Source: Bauldia sp.
GTDB taxonomy: Bacteria; Pseudomonadota; Alphaproteobacteria; Rhizobiales; Kaistiaceae
Direction of reading: 5' to 3'
Assembly: GCA_026126065.1 (NCBI GenBank)
Contig: JAHCJY010000003.1
Coordinates: 62,001-126,000, forward strand
DNA length: 64,000 nucleotides
Shown in pieces: positions 49,549 to 58,824 of this stretch (positions are counted from its first letter, which is position 1; each line of letters begins with the position of its first letter). Below the pieces are notes generated by a model. That model was not told the origin of the DNA. It was given only the letters and a program-made list of their open reading frames with translations, and did not search any database. A program made the position numbers and the translations under genes.

Positions 49549-50289
49549 TCACGCGCCGGGCCAGCTCCGGCCGACCAGTTCGGCGAGCCCGTCCAGCAGC
49601 GTGACGACCTGATGGGGACGTTCGCTCTCGACGTCGAGATAGAGCGTCATCCCGGGCAGCGGCGTGCGGTCGGCGATCGGATCGCCGACGACGATCACGT
49701 TGAGCTGGCGCGCGCCGTCATTTCCCGTGCGGCTCGCCTCGCTGGGCGCCGCATTGAAGGTGATCGACGGCAGGCCGAATGCGCCGGCGACATAGCTCGC
49801 GACATCGCCGCCGGCGGAATGGCCGATGATTGTGATGTCGTGGTCCGGATAGGCAGCCATGATCGCCGCCGTGTAGCGCAGTCCCTGGGGTGACGCCCCG
49901 CCGGCCGCCCGCCGCAGCGCGGCCGTGATGTAGTCGCGCAGGTCGAAGTCGATCAGGCCGTCGATGACGATCACCACCGCCCGGCCGTGGCAGCTCACGA
50001 ATGCCGCCGGATCGAAACCGGATATCGCCGCAAGGAAGGGCGCACGGCCCGTGAGGATATCCCGCGGACCGGGGCCGCGCTCAAAACCCGGCGGGGCTGC
50101 GTCGGTCTTCACGAAGGGGAACATCGCCGCATATGGCAAAGCGAGCGTCGCCTTCGCGACGTCCGACGCGTCGGACGCAAGCGGCAGATCCCTGCCGATG
50201 AGCGTGATGTTGGTCCGCTGCAGGCAATCGGCGAAGGCCGATCCCGTCGACAGGATCAGCAGCCCCAGCGCCGCGTCGATGACCCTCAT
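49549..50289 (-). CDS. Secreted lipase/esterase-like alpha/beta hydrolase
   Basis: 246 residues from MRVIDAALG, with GGGGAAG just upstream. The signal peptide is LLILSTGSAFADC. The nucleophile elbow is GHSAGGDVAS. ALRRAAGGASPQGLRYTAAIMAAYPDHDITIIGHSAGG resembles the class 3-like lipases that use internal DUF2974-type folds, although the exact family is not settled. The C-terminal DVESERPHQVVTLLDGL supplies a possible catalytic His. It converges with the L,D-transpeptidase gene; no functional link is evident. Confidence 0.75.
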   Translation of the reverse strand: MRVIDAALGLLILSTGSAFADCLQRTNITLIGRDLPLASDASDVAKATLALPYAAMFPFVKTDAAPPGFERGPGPRDILTGRAPFLAAISGFDPAAFVSCHGRAVVIVIDGLIDFDLRDYITAALRRAAGGASPQGLRYTAAIMAAYPDHDITIIGHSAGGDVASYVAGAFGLPSITFNAAPSEASRTGNDGARQLNVIVVGDPIADRTPLPGMTLYLDVESERPHQVVTLLDGLAELVGRSWPGA

Positions 50290-50394
50290 GGCTTCCCCTC
50301 TGGCCACGACAACAGCGGGAGGGAGAGATTGTTCCAGACCGCAGCCATGCGGAAACCGCCCTCCTCCGGTTTCCCGGGAGGAGAGTGCGACGGC

Positions 50395-50895
50395 CTACAG
50401 GCTCTCCTCGCGGCGGTCGCGCCGACGCTCGATATTCGGCTGGAAAGCGACCCGCGAATGGTATTCGCAATAGGGCGACGACGCGCGCGGGAGGTGGCCG
50501 CAGAAGCAGAATGCCTCGTCCGTCGGGTCACCGATCGGCCATTTGCAGGTCCGGTCGGTGAGCGTGAGGATGGTGGCGCGGAGCGGAATCGGGACGACGA
50601 CGTCCTCGATCGGCACGACCACGGCCCGCCGCACCTGCGGCTGCGAGATGGCCTTGAGCGCGGTGTTGCCGACCGAGACGGGCCGCGACGGCCGCGGCGG
50701 TCGCGGGGCCTTCGGCCGGCTCGTCCGGGCGGCGCCGCCACTCGGCTTGGCCCGGCCGGAAAGCGACAGGCGGTGGACCTTGCCGATGACGGCGTTCCGG
50801 GTGACGCCGCCAAGCTCGGCCGCGATCTGGCTGGCGCTCAGCCCCTCGGCCCAGAGCTTCTTGAGCAGCTCCACCCTCTCGTCGGTCCATGACAT
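50395..50895 (-). CDS. gcrA: GcrA cell cycle regulator
   Basis: 166 residues. N-terminal HTH: MSWTDERVELLKKLWAEGLSASQIAAELGGVTRNAVIGKVHRL, the invariant GcrA signature. A disordered Pro/Arg linker follows, then a Cys-rich C-terminal domain (RTCKWPIGDP...FCFCGH...YCEYHS) that contacts sigma70. GcrA activates promoters methylated by CcrM at GANTC. It is divergent from argD, and three GANTC sites lie in the 322-bp spacer. Confidence 0.96.
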   Translation of the reverse strand: MSWTDERVELLKKLWAEGLSASQIAAELGGVTRNAVIGKVHRLSLSGRAKPSGGAARTSRPKAPRPPRPSRPVSVGNTALKAISQPQVRRAVVVPIEDVVVPIPLRATILTLTDRTCKWPIGDPTDEAFCFCGHLPRASSPYCEYHSRVAFQPNIERRRDRREESL

Positions 50896-50923
50896 CGGCC
50901 AGTTCCCCTATGTTGCCGACACG

Positions 50924-51057
50924 GAATCCTCTCGCGACCGCGTTCCCGAACTGGAACGCGCCAAAGGCTCACCTTGTGTCCGCAGAGTGCCGCCGCGCGA
51001 TATGTCGTATCTGACGATCCGGAAGGTACAATAGCCGGTGACTCAGTGACAAGAGTC
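50924..51057. promoter_or_regulatory. Cluster of three GANTC (CcrM) sites between gcrA and argD
   Basis: GAATC at 50924-50928, GACTC at 51040-51044 and GAGTC at 51053-51057 lie within 134 bp directly upstream of gcrA. GANTC is the CcrM methylation site, and GcrA acts at methylated promoters. The gap 50896-51217 also contains a terminator-like hairpin. Nothing else was recognised in it. The promoters themselves were not located. Confidence 0.5.
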
Positions 51058-51158
51058 GGTGGGGTTATCCCCCATATCCTGTCCATCCACCGGGCGGCTG
51101 CTGCGGCTGGCCGCGCATTTGACAGCCGCTCCGGCGGCCGTGATAAACTGTTGCCGAA

Positions 51159-51184
51159 GTGTCGCCCCCCGGCGGCACTTTTTT
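51159..51184 (+). terminator. Terminator-like hairpin with T-run in the argD leader
   Basis: Stem gtgtcgcc/ggcggcac (one G-T pair, four-base loop) followed by six T, 33 bp upstream of the argD start. It has the form of a rho-independent terminator for a plus-strand transcript. It could end a small upstream RNA or act as an attenuator for argD-argF-hslO. No leader peptide rich in arginine codons was identified. Confidence 0.65.
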
Positions 51185-51217
51185 AGTTTTCCAGCGCCTG
51201 AAACGGGGGCGCCAAAA

Positions 51218-52402
51218 ATGTCTGCATCAGCCACTTTCGACACCTATGCCCGGGCTCCGCTTGCGGTCGAGCGAGGAGAGGGCGCCTGGCTCATAGCTAC
51301 CGACGGCAAGCGCTATCTCGACTTCACGTCGGGCATCGCGGTGAACGCCCTCGGCCACGCGCATCCGAAGCTCGTGGCTGCCCTCACCGAGCAGGCGCAG
51401 AAGATCTGGCACGCCTCCAACGCCTTCGTGATCCCGGGGCAGGAGCGGCTCGCCCAGCGTCTCGCCGCCGTGAGCTTCGCCGACAAGGTGTTCTTCGCCA
51501 ATTCCGGCGCCGAGGCGATGGAAGCCGCGATCAAGACCGCGCGGCGCTATCACTTCGTGAACGGCCACCCCGAGAAGAACCGGCTCATCACCTTCACCGG
51601 CTCGTTCCACGGCCGGACGCTGGCGACGCTCGCCGCGGCGAAGAACCCGAAGCATACCGAGGGCTTCGACCCGCTGCCGGACGGTTTCGACCAGGTCGAG
51701 TTCGGCGACCTCAAGGCGCTGATGCGGGCGATCGGTCCGGAGACGGCCGGCATCGTCATCGAACCGATCCAGGGCGAGGGCGGCGTTCGCCGCGTCCCGG
51801 GCTCCGTGATGCGCGAGCTCCGGCGCATCTGCGACGAACGCGGCCTCCTGTTCATCCTCGACGAGGTCCAGACCGGCATCGGCCGGACGGGGAAGTTCTT
51901 CGCCTATGAATGGTCGGGCGTGACGCCGGACATCCTGGCGGTCGCGAAGGGTCTCGGCGGCGGCTTCCCGCTCGGCGCGTGCCTTGCCACGGCGGAAGCC
52001 GCCAAAGGCATGACCAGCTTCACCCACGGCACGACCTTCGGCGGCAATCCGCTCGCAATGGCGGTCGGCAATGCCGTGCTCGACGTCGTGCTGGCCGACG
52101 GCTTCCTCGATCATGTCCAGGCCGTGGGCCTTTACCTCAAGCAGAAGCTCGCCGGCCTCGTCGACGCGCATCGCGCGATCGTTGACGAAGTACGCGGCGA
52201 GGGCCTTCTCACCGGCCTTCATTGCCTTCCTCCGAACCGCGAGGTCCTCGGGGTGATGCGCGAACACGGCATCCTCGCGGTCGCCGCCGGCGACAACGTC
52301 ATCCGCATCCTGCCGCCGCTTACGGTGACGGAAGCGGAGATCGACGAGGGGCTTCAGCGGATGGAAGGCGCCTTCGCCGCGATGGCGCCGGTGCAGGCGT
52401 AA
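51218..52402 (+). CDS. argD: Acetylornithine aminotransferase
   Basis: 394 residues. PLP-dependent class III aminotransferase in arginine synthesis. [21 protein letters not shown], the Asp of [20 protein letters not shown] and Lys244 of [15 protein letters not shown] (Schiff base) are intact. The upstream frame is open but the family start is [22 protein letters not shown]. It starts the argD-argF-hslO unit (four-base gap to argF). The leader contains a terminator-like hairpin. Confidence 0.95.
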   Translation: MSASATFDTYARAPLAVERGEGAWLIATDGKRYLDFTSGIAVNALGHAHPKLVAALTEQAQKIWHASNAFVIPGQERLAQRLAAVSFADKVFFANSGAEAMEAAIKTARRYHFVNGHPEKNRLITFTGSFHGRTLATLAAAKNPKHTEGFDPLPDGFDQVEFGDLKALMRAIGPETAGIVIEPIQGEGGVRRVPGSVMRELRRICDERGLLFILDEVQTGIGRTGKFFAYEWSGVTPDILAVAKGLGGGFPLGACLATAEAAKGMTSFTHGTTFGGNPLAMAVGNAVLDVVLADGFLDHVQAVGLYLKQKLAGLVDAHRAIVDEVRGEGLLTGLHCLPPNREVLGVMREHGILAVAAGDNVIRILPPLTVTEAEIDEGLQRMEGAFAAMAPVQA

Positions 52403-52406
52403 CGTC

Positions 52407-53327
52407 ATGGTCAGGCACTTCCTCGACATCTCGGACTTCAGCCGCTCGACCCTCCAGGGGATCATCGACGACAGCATCCAGCGCAAGGCGATCGCCCGCG
52501 AGGCGCGCCTTGCGCCAGGCCCGCTGGCCGGCCGGACGCTGGCGATGATCTTCGACAGCCCCTCGACGCGGACCCGCATCTCGTTCGATCTCGCCATGCG
52601 CGCGCTCGGCGGCGACACGATCATGCTGACGGGCGCCGAGATGCAGCTCGGCCGCGGCGAGACGATCGCCGACACGGCGCGGGTGCTGTCGCGCTATGTC
52701 GACGCCATCATGATCCGCACGCTCGACGCGGCGAAGGTCGAGGAACTGGCGGCGAACGCCACCATCCCCGTCATCAACGGCCTGACGCGCCGGTCGCACC
52801 CCTGCCAGGTGCTGGCGGATCTCATGACAATGATCGAAAGGCAGGGCAGCACCGACGGGAAGACCGTCGCCTGGACGGGTTCCTCGTCGAACGTCCTCGT
52901 CTCGTGGATCCACGCCGCGCCGCGCTTCGGCTTCCGGCTGAAGATCGCCGCGCCCGCCGAGTATGCCCCCGACCAGGACATAATCGACCGGGCACGCAGC
53001 GAGGGCGGCGAGATCGAACTCGGCGATGACCCGGAGGAAGCGGTGCGCGGCGCCAATTGCGTCGTCACCGACACCTGGGTGTCGATGGGCGATACCGACG
53101 GCGAGCGGCGCCACAACGTGCTGAAACCCTACCAGGTCTCGTCGCGGCTGATGGCGCTTGCCGACCGCGACGCGATCTTCATGCACTGCCTGCCGGCTCA
53201 CCGCGGCGACGAGGTCGAGGGGGCCGTGATGGATGGCCCGCAGTCGGTGGTGTGGGACGAGGCCGAGAACCGGCTGCACGTCCAGAAGGGCATCCTCGCC
53301 TGGTGTTTTGGCGAGGCGGGGGCGTGA
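52407..53327 (+). CDS. argF: Ornithine carbamoyltransferase
   Basis: 306 residues. It forms citrulline from ornithine and carbamoyl phosphate. The carbamoyl-phosphate site is [29 protein letters not shown] completes it, and the ornithine site is [15 protein letters not shown] with the conserved Cys. Length and start ([16 protein letters not shown]) match the family. It follows argD after four bases and overlaps hslO by GTGA, so all three genes are co-translated. Confidence 0.97.
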   Translation: MVRHFLDISDFSRSTLQGIIDDSIQRKAIAREARLAPGPLAGRTLAMIFDSPSTRTRISFDLAMRALGGDTIMLTGAEMQLGRGETIADTARVLSRYVDAIMIRTLDAAKVEELAANATIPVINGLTRRSHPCQVLADLMTMIERQGSTDGKTVAWTGSSSNVLVSWIHAAPRFGFRLKIAAPAEYAPDQDIIDRARSEGGEIELGDDPEEAVRGANCVVTDTWVSMGDTDGERRHNVLKPYQVSSRLMALADRDAIFMHCLPAHRGDEVEGAVMDGPQSVVWDEAENRLHVQKGILAWCFGEAGA

Positions 53328-54400
53328 CGCCCGACCAGCCGGTCGTCCAGATCGAGGGCAATGCCGGCGACGACGCGGTCAGACCGTTCCAGGTGGAAGC
53401 GCTCGACGTGCGCGGTCGCGCCCTCCAGCTCGGCCCGGCGCTCGACGCGCTCCTCGGCCGCCACGACTATCCGACGTCGGTGTCGAAGCTCGTGGCCGAG
53501 GCGGTTGTGCTCGCGGCCCTTCTCGGCACGTCGCTGAAATTCCAGGGCAAGTTCATCCTCCAGACCAAGACCGAGGGACCCGTCGACCTTCTCGTGGTCG
53601 AGTTCCGCACGCCCGGCGATCTCCGCGCCTATGCCCGCTTCAAGGCCGAGGCCGTGGCGGAGGCCGAGGCTGCCGGCGAAGCGACGCCCGGAAAGCTCCT
53701 CGGCCAGGGGATTCTCGCCCTGACGATCGACCAGGGCGAGGAGATGCAGCGCTACCAGGGCATCGTGGCGCTGGACGGCGGCAGCCTCGAGGACGTGGCG
53801 CACACCTATTTTCGCCAGTCGGAGCAGATCCCGACCCGCGTCCGCCTCGCCGCGGCCGAACTGATGGTCCGCGAGGACGGCAGGGCGCGCCGCCATTGGC
53901 GCGCCGGCGGGCTGCTTGCCCAGTTCATGCCGTCCGCGCCCGAGCGGATGAAGCCGCGCGACCTCCCCGGCGGCGACCTGCCGGAAGGCGCTTCGATCGA
54001 GGAGGAAGCCGGAGAGGACGATGCCTGGCAGGAAGCGCAGGCGACGGTCGGCACGATCGCCGACATCGAGCTGCTCGATTCCGACGTGCCGGTCGACCGG
54101 CTCCTGTTCCGCCTCTTCCACGAGCGCGGCGTCCGCGTGTTCGATCCCGTGCCGGTTCGCGACAAGTGCAATTGCAGCCGCGAACGCATCGCCGGCATCC
54201 TTCGCCAGTTCACGGCGGAGGCGATCGAAGCCTCGATCGAGGACGGCCGCATCCACGTGAAATGCGAGTTCTGCGGCACGAAGTACGACTACGATCCGGC
54301 GGAGTTTCTGGGGAACCCGGAGGATAGGGCGGGGGCTGACGGCGAGGGAACCACGGAAGCGGTTCCGGGGGCTGACGCGGACCCGCCGCCCGGGAGTTGA
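53324..54400 (+). CDS. hslO: Hsp33 redox-regulated chaperone
   Basis: 358 residues, GTG start overlapping the argF stop. Hsp33 holds unfolding proteins under oxidative stress. The zinc switch is C282-x-C284 ([10 protein letters not shown]) and C314-x-x-C317 ([10 protein letters not shown]). The core has [14 protein letters not shown] and [17 protein letters not shown]. The C-terminal extension after the cysteines is longer than in Escherichia coli and rich in Gly/Pro. The position after argF is the common rhizobial one. Confidence 0.95.
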   Translation: MTPDQPVVQIEGNAGDDAVRPFQVEALDVRGRALQLGPALDALLGRHDYPTSVSKLVAEAVVLAALLGTSLKFQGKFILQTKTEGPVDLLVVEFRTPGDLRAYARFKAEAVAEAEAAGEATPGKLLGQGILALTIDQGEEMQRYQGIVALDGGSLEDVAHTYFRQSEQIPTRVRLAAAELMVREDGRARRHWRAGGLLAQFMPSAPERMKPRDLPGGDLPEGASIEEEAGEDDAWQEAQATVGTIADIELLDSDVPVDRLLFRLFHERGVRVFDPVPVRDKCNCSRERIAGILRQFTAEAIEASIEDGRIHVKCEFCGTKYDYDPAEFLGNPEDRAGADGEGTTEAVPGADADPPPGS

Positions 54401-54583
54401 CGGCCCGGCGACCAACGGGATCGACGTTTCCCGGGGCTCGGTCCGGGGCGCTCGAGCGACCTGAACGAACGGCCGTCAGGAGAGCCAGTTCGCTCTCTCG
54501 CCTGACCGCCACAGGGTGGCGGCGCCCCGGCGGATCACCTATGCGTGAAGGGCCGCTTTAACATCGCATCGATTTCGCGCTAG

Positions 54584-54595
54584 ATTGCATGCAAT
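54584..54595. promoter_or_regulatory. 12-bp palindrome upstream of the FecR-domain gene
   Basis: Perfect palindrome ATTGCATGCAAT, 49 bp upstream of the GTG start, inside a 243-bp gap that otherwise shows no gene. It could be a protein-binding site; no regulator is assigned. Confidence 0.35.
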
Positions 54596-54643
54596 TCGCC
54601 ATGCCGTCCCCGGACAGCGGAGGCGATGCAGCAGTGAGGTGCC

Positions 54644-55678
54644 GTGGTGACGGTGCGCTGGCGCGTTCGGGCGACGTTGAAGGTCGCTGCGATGACGGCA
54701 GGTTCTTGCCTCGTCGTTGGCGCTGTAGCGGCCGCGGAGTCGTTGGGCACAGCGATCGAAGTGCGACCGGCCGCCGTGGCGATCGTCGGTGAATCCGAAG
54801 TTGCGGTCGTCTCGGGCAGTCAGCTGTTCGAGGGACAGCGCCTGCAGACCGGAGCGAGCGGCGAAATTCAGATCGTCTTCACCGACGGCACCCGAATGGT
54901 GATCGGCCCGCAATCGACCCTCGTCATCGAGCGCTACCTGCTCCAGAACACGGGAACGGTCGAAGCCTTCGCAGTCAACGCCCTCAGCGGCAGCTTTCGC
55001 TTCATCACCGGCAATGGCCCGAGCAGCGCCTATTCGATCTCAACGCCAGCCGGGACGATCGGGATAAGGGGAACTGAATTCGACTTCTCGTACAATCCCC
55101 GCAACGGCCGGATGAGCGCCCTGCTCTATTCCGGGGCCATTACCCTGTGCGCACGGAACACTGCCTGCGTGGTCCTCGACGAGGCCTGCGAGGTTGGTAC
55201 GTCGGATCGGGGAGGGGGCGCGGGCCTGGCCAACACCGAAGCCGATCGTCTCCACGCCGCTTTGTCCGTGTTCCCGTATGCGAGCAATCAGGAAGGCCTG
55301 CAGCCGACCTTCCGTGTCGACGACCCCGGTTTTTGCCTCGTCGATCGGACGGTGCCGCCAGCGCCGACCGTCAGGCCCGGTCCGCCCCCGCCGCCTGGAC
55401 CACCGCCGGAGCCGCTGCCTCCCCCGCCGGACCCGCCACCGCCTCCCCCGCCGGACCCGCCGCCCCCTCCGCCGCCATTGACGGAACCCACCCGCAACAA
55501 CAATGGAATCGGGAACGGTGGCGAAGGCGATGAGGGACCGACGGAAACGGGGAATCCGGGACAAGGCGCCACAGGCGGCAATGGGCCCGGAGGCGGCAAT
55601 GGCCCTCCTTCGGGGAGAGGTCCCGGCAATGGCAACGGGGCGGCGGCCGGTAACCCGACTCCTGGCGAAAATCCATAA
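54644..55678 (+). CDS. Exported FecR-domain protein with proline-rich and Gly/Asn-rich tail
   Basis: 344 residues, GTG start after tgaggtgcc. The N-terminus is a signal peptide (ATLKVAAMTAGSCLVVGAVAAAES). The FecR domain has VVSGSQLFEGQRLQTGASGEIQIVFTDGTRMVIGPQSTLVIERY, then FITGNGPSSAYSISTPAGTIGIRGTEFDF. After residue 235 come about 55 residues mostly of proline (PPPPPPDPPPPP) and about 50 of Gly/Asn/Pro. The family FecR fold often senses or scaffolds at the envelope; no FecI sigma factor or cyclase partner is nearby. The low-complexity tail is probably disordered and wall-spanning (inferred). Confidence 0.85.
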   Translation: MVTVRWRVRATLKVAAMTAGSCLVVGAVAAAESLGTAIEVRPAAVAIVGESEVAVVSGSQLFEGQRLQTGASGEIQIVFTDGTRMVIGPQSTLVIERYLLQNTGTVEAFAVNALSGSFRFITGNGPSSAYSISTPAGTIGIRGTEFDFSYNPRNGRMSALLYSGAITLCARNTACVVLDEACEVGTSDRGGGAGLANTEADRLHAALSVFPYASNQEGLQPTFRVDDPGFCLVDRTVPPAPTVRPGPPPPPGPPPEPLPPPPDPPPPPPPDPPPPPPPLTEPTRNNNGIGNGGEGDEGPTETGNPGQGATGGNGPGGGNGPPSGRGPGNGNGAAAGNPTPGENP

Positions 55679-55922
55679 ACTCAGCCGTAGTTGACGCCGG
55701 TCTCGCCGGTGACCGACGTTGAGTTCGTGGTGTCATGGTCGGGCTCGTCCCGACCTCCCCGCCGCCATTTGTGTCCCAAGGCGTGACCGCCCGGCACAAG
55801 GCCGAGCGTGACGATCAAGGGAGCAGGGCAATCAAGCGCAACCGAACTCGTTGGCGGGAACGCAGTAGGAAGCCCGACCACCGAGGGCAAGGCGAAAGGT
55901 CTGCATTGCCAGTGCGGCAGGC

Positions 55923-56477
55923 CTACCGCGGTGCGCGCTTGGCCAGGATGCGCTGGAGCGTTCTGCGGTGCATGCCGAGGCGGCGGGCGGTCTCGGAGAC
56001 GTTGCGCTCGCACAGTTCGTAGACGCGCTGGATGTGCTCCCAGCGGACGCGGTCGGCCGACATCGGGTTTTCCGGCGGCGCCGCCTTCTCGCCCGCCTCG
56101 CGGGTGAGCGCGGCATAAATCTCGTCGGCGTCGGCGGGTTTGGCGAGATAGTCCACCGCGCCGAGCTTCACCGCCGTCACGGCCGTGGCGATGTTGCCGT
56201 AGCCGGTGAGGATGATGACCCGGGAATCCTCGCGCTTGCGGCGCAGCACTTCCACCACGTCGAGCCCATGGCCATCCTCGAGGCGAAGATCGACCACCGC
56301 ATAGGCGGGCGGATCCTCCTCGACCAGCCTGATGCCCTCCGCGACGCTTTCGGCCGTCCGGACCGTGAAGCCGCGCGTTTCCATGGCCCGCGCAAGCCGC
56401 TGCAGGAACGGCCGGTCGTCTTCGACGAGGAGGAGCGAGCGGGGCGGGGTTGGCGTGTTCATGTCGGTTGTGGGCAT
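55923..56477 (-). CDS. actR: ActR/RegA-type redox response regulator
   Basis: 184 residues. The ATG overlaps the actS stop (TGATG). Receiver: SLLLVEDDRPFLQRLARAM and phospho-Asp63 in YAVVDLRLEDGHGL. Linker and Fis-type HTH: RVYELCERNVSETARRLGMHRRTLQRILAKRAPR, the RegA/ActR recognition helix with its conserved MHRRTLQRIL. It activates redox-controlled and carbon/nitrogen genes in the class. It is downstream of actS as expected; no senC is present between them. Confidence 0.95.
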   Translation of the reverse strand: MPTTDMNTPTPPRSLLLVEDDRPFLQRLARAMETRGFTVRTAESVAEGIRLVEEDPPAYAVVDLRLEDGHGLDVVEVLRRKREDSRVIILTGYGNIATAVTAVKLGAVDYLAKPADADEIYAALTREAGEKAAPPENPMSADRVRWEHIQRVYELCERNVSETARRLGMHRRTLQRILAKRAPR

Positions 56478-57889
56478 CACTCGGCGGGCTCGGCCAGTTC
56501 TGGACGCCCTTTAGGTGGGTTATAGGCCCCGTTTCTGCCAGAGCCAACCTGTGGGCGAGTTTCGCTGCGGCCGGACGACGCCTCGTAGGCGGCGCGCGGC
56601 CAGGTGATCGTCACGATCGCCCCTGTCCGCGGCAGCGGCCGGTTGGCGAGCTTCAGCTTCGCACCGGAGCGTTCAAGAAAGGTTTTCGCGATGAAGAAGC
56701 CGAGGCCGAGGCCGCCGGCTTCGTGGTCCGGCTTGTCCGGCTCATTCGGCGCGGCCCGCGTGGTGACATAGGGCTCGCCGATGCGGTCGATCACTTCCGG
56801 CGCGAAGCCCGGGCCGTCGTCGGCGATCTCGACCGTCACCGTCGTCGGCGTCCAGGACGCCGTCACCTCCACCTTGTGCCGCGCGAAGTCGACCGCGTTC
56901 TCGATGAGGTTGCCGATGCCGTAAAGCGTCGCCGGATTGTGCCGGCCGACCGGCTCCGGCCCGACCTGCGTGGCAACGCCGATCCTGACGTCCGCGTCGA
57001 GGTCCTTGTAGGGCTCGGCGGCGTCGGTGAGGAAATGGGTGAGCGGCTTGTGGTCCCGCGTCCAGTCGGTCTCGCCGGACAGCGATTTCAGCCGGCCGAG
57101 GATTTCGCGGCAGCGCTCGGCCTGGCTGACGAGGAGCTGGACGTCGGCCGCCTGCGGCGAGCCGGGGTCGAGCTCCTTCTGCAGTTCCTTGGCAACGACC
57201 GTGATGGTGGCGAGCGGCGTGCCGAGCTCATGCGCGGCAGCGGCCGCGAGGCCGTCGAGCTGGGAGAGATGGTGTTCGCGTTCGAGCACCAGTTCGGTCG
57301 CCGCGAGCGCATTGGCGAGTTTGCGGGATTCGCTGGTGACGCGGAACGTGTAGATCGCCGCAAAGGTCAGCGCCGAGAGGTTCGCCAGCCAGATGCCGCC
57401 GACATAAAGGAGCGGCATCCGGATATCGAGCGCCGCCTCGTCCGGCCAGGGCAGCGGCTCGTGGTACTGCCACAGCAGCGTGGTCGAGGCGATGGTGAGG
57501 AGGCCGAGGCCGAGCGTGTAGCGCATCGCCAGCGACGAGGCCGAGACAAGCACGGGCACCAGGAGGAGGAGGGCGAACGGGTTCTCGAGGCCGCCGGTGA
57601 GGTAGAGGAGGCCGGACAGCTGCAGGGAATCGTAGGCGAGGAGGGCGGCGGCCTGGTTGTCCGAGACGCGGTGCGTCGACGGATATTTCAGCTTGAGGAA
57701 GAGATTCAGCCATGCCGACGCGGCCGTCAGGGCGAAACACGCGCCGACCGCCATCGGATAGCCGAGGAACACCCCCACCACGAGGATCGCCGCCGTCTGG
57801 CCCCCAATCGCGACCCAGCGCAGGCCGATCAGCGTGTCGAGCTTGATCGGCGACTGGGAGAAGGCGGCGGATGGTGCGGCTGCGGCCAT
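56477..57889 (-). CDS. actS: ActS/RegB-type redox sensor histidine kinase
   Basis: 470 residues. About six membrane segments occupy residues 20-180. The conserved quinone-site heptapeptide GGLENPF is at 99-105. Phospho-His220 lies in AAHELGTPLATIT. The redox-active cysteine of RegB is matched by C260 in SQAERCREIL. The ATPase core has NLIENAVDFA, DDGPGF and GLGLGFFIAK. RegB autophosphorylates under reducing conditions and is inhibited by oxidised quinone and Cys oxidation. The downstream actR gene is coupled by overlap. Confidence 0.95.
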   Translation of the reverse strand: MAAAAPSAAFSQSPIKLDTLIGLRWVAIGGQTAAILVVGVFLGYPMAVGACFALTAASAWLNLFLKLKYPSTHRVSDNQAAALLAYDSLQLSGLLYLTGGLENPFALLLLVPVLVSASSLAMRYTLGLGLLTIASTTLLWQYHEPLPWPDEAALDIRMPLLYVGGIWLANLSALTFAAIYTFRVTSESRKLANALAATELVLEREHHLSQLDGLAAAAAHELGTPLATITVVAKELQKELDPGSPQAADVQLLVSQAERCREILGRLKSLSGETDWTRDHKPLTHFLTDAAEPYKDLDADVRIGVATQVGPEPVGRHNPATLYGIGNLIENAVDFARHKVEVTASWTPTTVTVEIADDGPGFAPEVIDRIGEPYVTTRAAPNEPDKPDHEAGGLGLGFFIAKTFLERSGAKLKLANRPLPRTGAIVTITWPRAAYEASSGRSETRPQVGSGRNGAYNPPKGRPELAEPAE

Positions 57890-57928
57890 GGCAGGGATTG
57901 TAGCACGGCCGGGGCTGGAGCCCGCAGC

Positions 57929-58018
57929 GTGAGTGGGGAATGGTGCGTTTGTGAATAGTGGGCGCTGGAAGTGCGGTACCACGCACCCCCCACTACTCAC
58001 CACTCACCTACTTCTCAC
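57929..58018. repeat. GTGAGTAGTG-type inverted repeat (copy 1)
   Basis: A left arm around gtgaatagtgggcg (57951-57964) pairs with a right arm containing cccactactcac (near 57988-58000), and a further actcacc follows. It lies between actS and the gene ending at 58015 and shares its core with the element at 58754-58824. Confidence 0.5.
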
Positions 58019-58416
58019 CCGGCCTCCAGATCGAACGCGTCAACCACGCTCGGCTGGATGATCTTCGCGTGCAGCGCCAGCAGGACCAGCTGGGCGTCGA
58101 CGCTGGTGCCGGCGAGGAGTGCCTGTTCCATCCGGCGCTCGACATCGTCGGTGAGCGCCTCGCCATTGGCGCCCGCGAAGGGGTTCGCCCCGATCACGCA
58201 ATAGCCGACGAGTTCGGCGGCCCGGCGGTAGGCCTCCGGCGGCGGCTCGCCGCTGGTCGCGTCCTTGATGAACCGCGACATTGCCAGCTTCACCGGCTCC
58301 GGCACGGTCTTCGGATGGACGTCGAGCGCCCGGAAAGCCTCGTCGATCTGGCGAAGGTCGGACGAGCGTCCGAACACGCCGAAGAAGCCGAGGGAGGACC
58401 CGGTGGGAAACTTCAT
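58015..58416 (-). CDS. Conserved-looking protein of unknown function
   Basis: 133 residues. Helical and soluble: DLRQIDEAFRALDVHPKTVPEPVKLAMSRFIKD, EAYRRAAELVGYCVIGANPF, DDVERRMEQALLAGTSVDAQLVLLALHAKII. It is coupled to the upstream gene (ATGA overlap with 58413). I have the impression of a family conserved in alphaproteobacteria, but have no name for it. Codon use is as in core genes. Confidence 0.65.
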   Translation of the reverse strand: MKFPTGSSLGFFGVFGRSSDLRQIDEAFRALDVHPKTVPEPVKLAMSRFIKDATSGEPPPEAYRRAAELVGYCVIGANPFAGANGEALTDDVERRMEQALLAGTSVDAQLVLLALHAKIIQPSVVDAFDLEAG

Positions 58417-58700
58417 CGCGGCCCGGCCCTGAGATAGTCCGGCAGCTGCTGCTCGAACTCGGGGAAATAGCGTCCGATCACGGTGAGTTCGAAGCTTCGG
58501 AGGATCGCCTCCTTCGGTTCGCGGTCGAGAAGGAAGCGGAAGGCCGCCTCGATGACCGTCTCGGGCTTTGCCGCAGCCCCAAGCCGCGCAAGGTCCGCCG
58601 CGCGGGCGGTCACCTCGTGCCGGGACCGGCCGGTGCCGTCGCTGACGACGACATCGAACACGGCCGGGTCGCCGCTGCCTCGCTGCACCACTTCGATCAC
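58413..58700 (-). CDS. Small unknown protein coupled to the following gene
   Basis: 95 residues; its stop overlaps the next gene's ATG (ATGA). An alpha/beta pattern is visible: AVFDVVVSDGTGRSRHEVTA, then KPETVIEAAFRFLLDREPKEAILRSFELTVIGRYFPEFEQQL. The C-terminal half recalls small proteins annotated only as conserved hypothetical in rhizobia. Function unknown. The pair is bounded by two related inverted repeats. Confidence 0.65.
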   Translation of the reverse strand: MIEVVQRGSGDPAVFDVVVSDGTGRSRHEVTARAADLARLGAAAKPETVIEAAFRFLLDREPKEAILRSFELTVIGRYFPEFEQQLPDYLRAGPR

Positions 58701-58753
58701 GCGGCGTCCTCCTCCCGACCTAGTTAGGGTCGGCTGGACGACGGGGCAACTGT

Positions 58754-58824
58754 GGGTGAGTGGTGAGTGAGGACAACAACAGCCAGCCCCGCCGCTGGCG
58801 CCCCGTCACTACTCACTACTCACC
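58754..58824. repeat. GTGAGTAGTG-type inverted repeat (copy 2)
   Basis: The left arm ggtgagtggtgagtgagg (58755-58772 region) and right arm cactactcactactcacc (58807-58824 region) are near reverse complements. An inner gccagc/gctggc pair sits between. It shares its core with copy 1 at 57929-58018. Confidence 0.55.
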
